Positions 60,500 through 64,000 of a stretch of 64,000 bases of DNA are shown in pieces. The stretch spans positions 186,001 through 250,000 of the forward strand of contig WNNJ02000598.1 of NCBI GenBank assembly GCA_012934845.2, read 5' to 3'. Numbering within the stretch: position 1 is the first letter of the stretch; each line of letters opens with the position of its first letter. Under the pieces are notes generated by a model. The model did not search any database. It was not told the origin of the DNA and worked only from the letters and a program-made list of their open reading frames with translations. Made by a program: the position numbers and the translations under genes. The DNA is from Pomphorhynchus laevis (lineage: Eukaryota; Acanthocephala; Palaeacanthocephala; Echinorhynchida; Pomphorhynchidae).

Positions 60500-61750
60500 T
60501 ACAAACTACGAAAAACAATATAATAAGATTAAAAAAACCGAAACAACACAAGATGTTGATTTATAAATCGACAATTTACGAACAGGCACAATGAACGACG
60601 AAACAATTTAAACGGATGGAAAAGAATTATCACTTAAGAGTTACAAATCTACAAAAAACGAAAAAACGAATTAAGCCACGAAGAAGGCATATTAATGTGG
60701 TTAGACGAAATTATCGTACCACAACAATTGAAACAATATGTATTGAATTGGATTCACTAAAGTCATCCGGGTTAGCGAGCATTGTAGGAGTTGCAAGAAA
60801 TTATTTTTTGGTGTCAGGTATGGAACTACAATTAATTCATGGAATAGCGAACTGCACATAATGTCAAACTCTTAAAACGCAAAAAACTAGATGAACACCC
60901 ATATACAACTTGGATATTCCTCTTAAGCCATGAGTTCGCATACATATTGATCTCGCATGACATTGTAAAGGTAAAATGTAACTAGTGCTTGTGGATGCTC
61001 ATTCAAAATTACCTGAAATTTAAGAACTAATACACACGCAAGCACGGGATATAATAGACAAGTTGATAAAATGGTTTTCGAGGTTTAGTATTTCTGATAA
61101 GATAGTTACCAACAATGGCCATCAATTTATAGCAGACAAATTCAATAGTTCCTGCAAAAATCACAATATTGCTCTTATACAATCCAGCCCTTATTACCCA
61201 CGATACCACAGGGAAATGTACTGCAGAACTGATGTTGATACAGAACTGATACAAGTTGTGCATGATCACTGAAAACCTAAAAATTCAGCAACAGTGAAAC
61301 GAAATCAAGAATGTCGGAAAGAATATTAGAACATGGCAGCAGCGTTTCGAGATTATCCAGTCAATACCAGAGTATGGGTAAGAAACGAACGATCTCGTGG
61401 GTGGAGAGCGGGATGCTTAAAGAAGCGCACTGCTTGGATATCTTACGTTGTAAATGGAAGTTCATATCAGCGTAAACATGTATATATGATCCGACCTAGA
61501 CGATGTATAGAAATAATGAGGAATGGTCAAAACGGCGTTTAATCTTATGATCCATTGAGACAAAATGTAAGAGCGCCACTAATATATAGTCTGGAAATGT
61601 ATACAAAAAATCACATGGTTTAAGAGATAATATCAACCACGATAAGCACAACCTATACGATAGTGTCAGCAATGATCGTGGAAATAATGTGAATACGTCA
61701 CATAATGCGAATATGCCATTTGATTTTTACAGAAATCAAAGCTGAAGTAA
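60500..61750 (+). mobile_element. Fossil Ty3/Gypsy-type element, integrase region
   Basis: Recognisable parts, in order, are an integrase zinc-binding region (about 60600-60880, ARNYFLVSGM), part of the catalytic core (about 60950-61240, ISDKIVTNNGHQF) and the C-terminal chromatin/DNA-binding part (about 61330-61550, RVWVRNERS). No LTRs were identified. Old and broken, with several breaks. Confidence 0.7.
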
Positions 61751-61769
61751 TTGTTAATTAATTGTTAAT

Positions 61770-62412
61770 TATATTTTGAAACGGAATGAGACATTCTGGG
61801 GGAATAATTATTTTTGTATCTAAATGCCATTCCCAGCAAAAAGAAATTGAATATTTCTTCGATATTTCGTTCGCTAACCGCGGACATTATCAAGAAGTAT
61901 CTGAAACAATAAAACAAGTTTAGTTACAATGTATGAAAAACAAAATCATTTTGGACATTCAAATTTGGTTCGAGGATCTTTATAGCGACAGCGTCCATAA
62001 CTAATCGGCGTTTTAAGTTAGGCTCGGAAATCAAAACTGACACATTGTCAAAGTCGATGTCATGCCCAGTTTGATGAGCATGGTCTGCTAATGCCGACTG
62101 CGCTGATGTTGTGAGTGCCTTCTTATGTTCTTTTAATCTAGTTTTTAGAGTACGTCCAGTTTGTCCAATGTATATGCTTATACAATCCCTACACCCAACC
62201 TTGTACACTACACCCATCTTATCAAAATAATTACTTCTTGGTTTGGTGACTAGTGCATCAAGATGATATGTACATCGGGTACCATAAAACATTTTTAATG
62301 GTAATCCTGACTGGAAAACGAATCTCTTTATCTTATTAAGAATATCCTCACTTAAACTGAGACTTTCTCTGAAGCAATATATTCGCAGTTTACAATTAAT
62401 TATGATTAGCTA
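61770..62412 (-). mobile_element. Inverted 3' end of a Penelope-like element
   Basis: On the minus strand the frame is open from about 62409 to 61924, and the 3' untranslated end follows to about 61770. That end contains CTTGATAATG, CCGC-GGTTA-GCG and CGAAATATCG, shared with the palindrome at 35.8 kb. It abuts the 5' end of the plus-strand PLE in head-to-head orientation. Confidence 0.8.
61924..62409 (-). CDS. GIY-YIG endonuclease domain of a Penelope-like element (partial)
   Basis: The first Met is at 62292, but the frame continues upstream without a stop to 62409 with matching PLE sequence (RESLSLSEDILNKIKRFVFQ), so it is the C-terminal part of a larger RT-GIY-YIG protein cut at its 5' side. 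The domain reads GVVYKVGCRDCISIYIGQTG, then RTLKTRLKEH and ALADHAHQTGH, and ends PNLNVQNDFVFHTL. The signature Tyr, Gly, Arg and His residues and the Cys pair typical of PLE nucleases are present. No stop or frame change is seen. The domain nicks target DNA in related elements. Confidence 0.85.
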   Translation of the reverse strand, partial: LIIINCKLRIYCFRESLSLSEDILNKIKRFVFQSGLPLKMFYGTRCTYHLDALVTKPRSNYFDKMGVVYKVGCRDCISIYIGQTGRTLKTRLKEHKKALTTSAQSALADHAHQTGHDIDFDNVSVLISEPNLKRRLVMDAVAIKILEPNLNVQNDFVFHTL

Positions 62413-64000
62413 TTTGGACATTCGTTTCCTTGATCATTGCTCTCGAAACAATCTGCAGCCCAACTTTGCAAAATTATCATTTTCTGGGTGTTCAAGAATG
62501 ACAAACAAAGCTTATCGTATTATAAAAGATGCTGTACACAGTTTACTCAAATGTGAAATTAGTCACAAGTATTGGATTATTCGAAATCAAAAGCTCCATG
62601 TTTCAAAATTCGAGGAGGATCTAAAAGAAATTGTTAATGCTGTGGAATGGAATCAGATCCAAGGATTTATTCAGAATATTCTTTACAAGCTGTTTATGAA
62701 CAAGGTATCCAGATTAATGCGTAAGATTACGTTTCTATTGTCAACCACACTTCATCAACTACAAAACACCTTGCCTAGCGTCGATGTTGTGACTCCCCAA
62801 CCCATGCCTGTAGTGAATCTAAGTAAACAGAATATTTCTGAAAATCAGTTAAAAATTTTAAGGAAAGGTCTTAAGTTTGGAATTTGTGGATCATCACTGA
62901 AATTTAGTGATTCAATATCGGTTACCACAGAACTAGAGTTACTTAGTCAAAAGGTTGTAGAAAACTTTGAGGGACATCAAAATAAACAATTGTTAGTTCA
63001 CAAACTTACTGGTCTTAGACATCATATATATAGGACAAATGTGAATAGATCAATTCGTTCCAACATCTCCAGAGCTGAATTGAACGCTTTAAAAGATCTT
63101 CGTGAGAACGATCAAATAGTCCTGACTAAAGCTGATAAGGGGAATTGTGTAGTGTTGTTGGATAAATCTGATTACAATGAAAATATGTTGTCTATTTTGG
63201 GAGATACATCCACATTTGAACCTTCTTTAAGAAATACGGCAAAAGCATGGGCACGTGAATTGGTAACACTACTTAAATACTTCGCTTCAAAAGGATTGAT
63301 CACGCGTGTAGAATATCTCCAAATGTTTCCATCCGATCCTCTTGTACCTTACATGTACGGTTTGCCCAAAATCCATAAGCTAGACTGTCCCTTACGTCCT
63401 ATTGTGTCAATGAAATGTGCATTTAACTATGGTGTAGGTAAGTTCTTGTCAAGTTTGCTAAAACCTATTGTGATGTCAATTCCTACGAAAGTGCTAAATA
63501 CTACTGATTTTGTTAACAAATTGAGAGCACTAGACTTAAATCAGATAACGTATGTAATTTTCACACTAGATGTGAAATCACTATTTACTAATGTGTCAGT
63601 AGATGATGCTGTCGACTTTGCGATATCAAAACTCGGATCCCTTTGGACAGATAGTGAACATTTGGTTAAATGTAGGAGATTATTCCAGTTAGCATGTACA
63701 ACGAACTTTTCCTTTGATAGCATTATATATAAACAACTTTTTGGTGTAGCTATGGGATCACCAATCGGCCCCGCCTTGGCTGACCTGTACATGCAAAAGT
63801 TAGAGGAAGAGGCTATAAGCCGTTGTGATATACGACCTATCGCATTTTATCGTTACATCGATGATATATTTGTTATTTGGCCAGAAAGTCGTGATAAAGC
63901 AGATGATTTTGTTAGAATTTTCAATTCATTGAATCCTCGAATAGAAGTGACAATTACCTGGCCTTCTAACGAGTTTTTACCATTCCTAGATTGCGAAGTT
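62402..64000 (+). CDS. Penelope-like element reverse transcriptase, open to window edge
   Basis: One uninterrupted frame of 533 codons from the first Met (MISYLDIRFLDHCSRNN); the window ends before its C-terminus. Motifs are TKADKGNCVVLL from residue 242, GLPKIHKLDCPLRPIVS about 322-338, LDVKSLFTNVSVDD with Asp390, GVAMGSPIGPALADLY from 448 and FYRYIDDIFVIWP with the catalytic YIDD at 485-488. The N-terminal 230 residues are the usual PLE N-terminal region. The frame continues upstream to 62288 without a Met. No breaks at all suggests a young, possibly still active copy. GIY-YIG would be expected beyond the window. Confidence 0.92.
   Translation, partial: MISYLDIRFLDHCSRNNLQPNFAKLSFSGCSRMTNKAYRIIKDAVHSLLKCEISHKYWIIRNQKLHVSKFEEDLKEIVNAVEWNQIQGFIQNILYKLFMNKVSRLMRKITFLLSTTLHQLQNTLPSVDVVTPQPMPVVNLSKQNISENQLKILRKGLKFGICGSSLKFSDSISVTTELELLSQKVVENFEGHQNKQLLVHKLTGLRHHIYRTNVNRSIRSNISRAELNALKDLRENDQIVLTKADKGNCVVLLDKSDYNENMLSILGDTSTFEPSLRNTAKAWARELVTLLKYFASKGLITRVEYLQMFPSDPLVPYMYGLPKIHKLDCPLRPIVSMKCAFNYGVGKFLSSLLKPIVMSIPTKVLNTTDFVNKLRALDLNQITYVIFTLDVKSLFTNVSVDDAVDFAISKLGSLWTDSEHLVKCRRLFQLACTTNFSFDSIIYKQLFGVAMGSPIGPALADLYMQKLEEEAISRCDIRPIAFYRYIDDIFVIWPESRDKADDFVRIFNSLNPRIEVTITWPSNEFLPFLDCEV

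Overview
This is AT-rich nuclear DNA from an invertebrate animal. The standard genetic code fits, candidate host genes are few and widely spaced, and most of the recognisable sequence is non-LTR retroelement debris. The mix of L2/CR1-type LINEs with a PHD-finger ORF1, several kinds of Penelope-like element (PLE), hammerhead-ribozyme-like foldbacks, a tRNA-derived SINE and a candidate 43-nt intron would suit a flatworm or another spiralian. The sequence alone does not prove the taxon.

Host genes. Two single-exon genes are recognisable, both on the minus strand: a TPR-rich protein most like CNOT10 of the CCR4-NOT complex (26985-29363) and a PUS1/TruA-family tRNA pseudouridine synthase (39470-41026). 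A short acidic protein (29640-30282, probably one 43-bp intron) is divergent from the CNOT10-like gene, with about 280-340 bp between them. A Cys/His-rich 200-residue ORF (1627-2229) and a small secreted-protein ORF (4441-4773, minus) are likely genes of unknown function.

Mobile DNA, left to right. Positions 6.6-12.3 kb hold three copies of an AT-rich PLE-type retroelement; its ends recur at 36.6, 41.3, 48.4 and 49.6 kb. Positions 12.5-18.0 kb are a mosaic of LINE pieces in alternating orientation. Positions 18.0-23.7 kb are a nearly complete L2-type LINE on the minus strand, with an internal 1.18-kb tandem duplication joined at a perfect hairpin and a 44-codon tandem repeat in ORF1. A fossil Ty3/Gypsy element lies at 24.3-26.15 kb. 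An I/Jockey-type LINE with zinc knuckles spans 30.6-35.0 kb. An older plus-strand copy of the L2 element, split by a TA microsatellite, covers 42.5-46.1 kb. A further PLE RT fragment lies at 50.3-51.2 kb. Positions 57.6-60.4 kb hold tandem and dispersed copies of a 364-bp repeat, a palindrome and a tRNA-type SINE. A Gypsy integrase fossil follows (60.5-61.75 kb). The window ends in a PLE whose RT frame is open for 533 codons up to the edge (62402-64000), preceded head-to-head by the inverted GIY-YIG end of a PLE (61770-62412).

The most striking signal is a set of palindromes, roughly 80-400 bp long, scattered through the window. Several carry the pair CTGAWGA ... CGAAA around a hairpin, pointing outward from each centre. 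The best, at 797-1086, has an intact hammerhead core with stems II and III and a GUU cleavage triplet; its stem I is not evident. Hammerheads in PLE ends and in SINE-like repeats are known, so the class is not new. The repeated back-to-back arrangement is the part worth following up.
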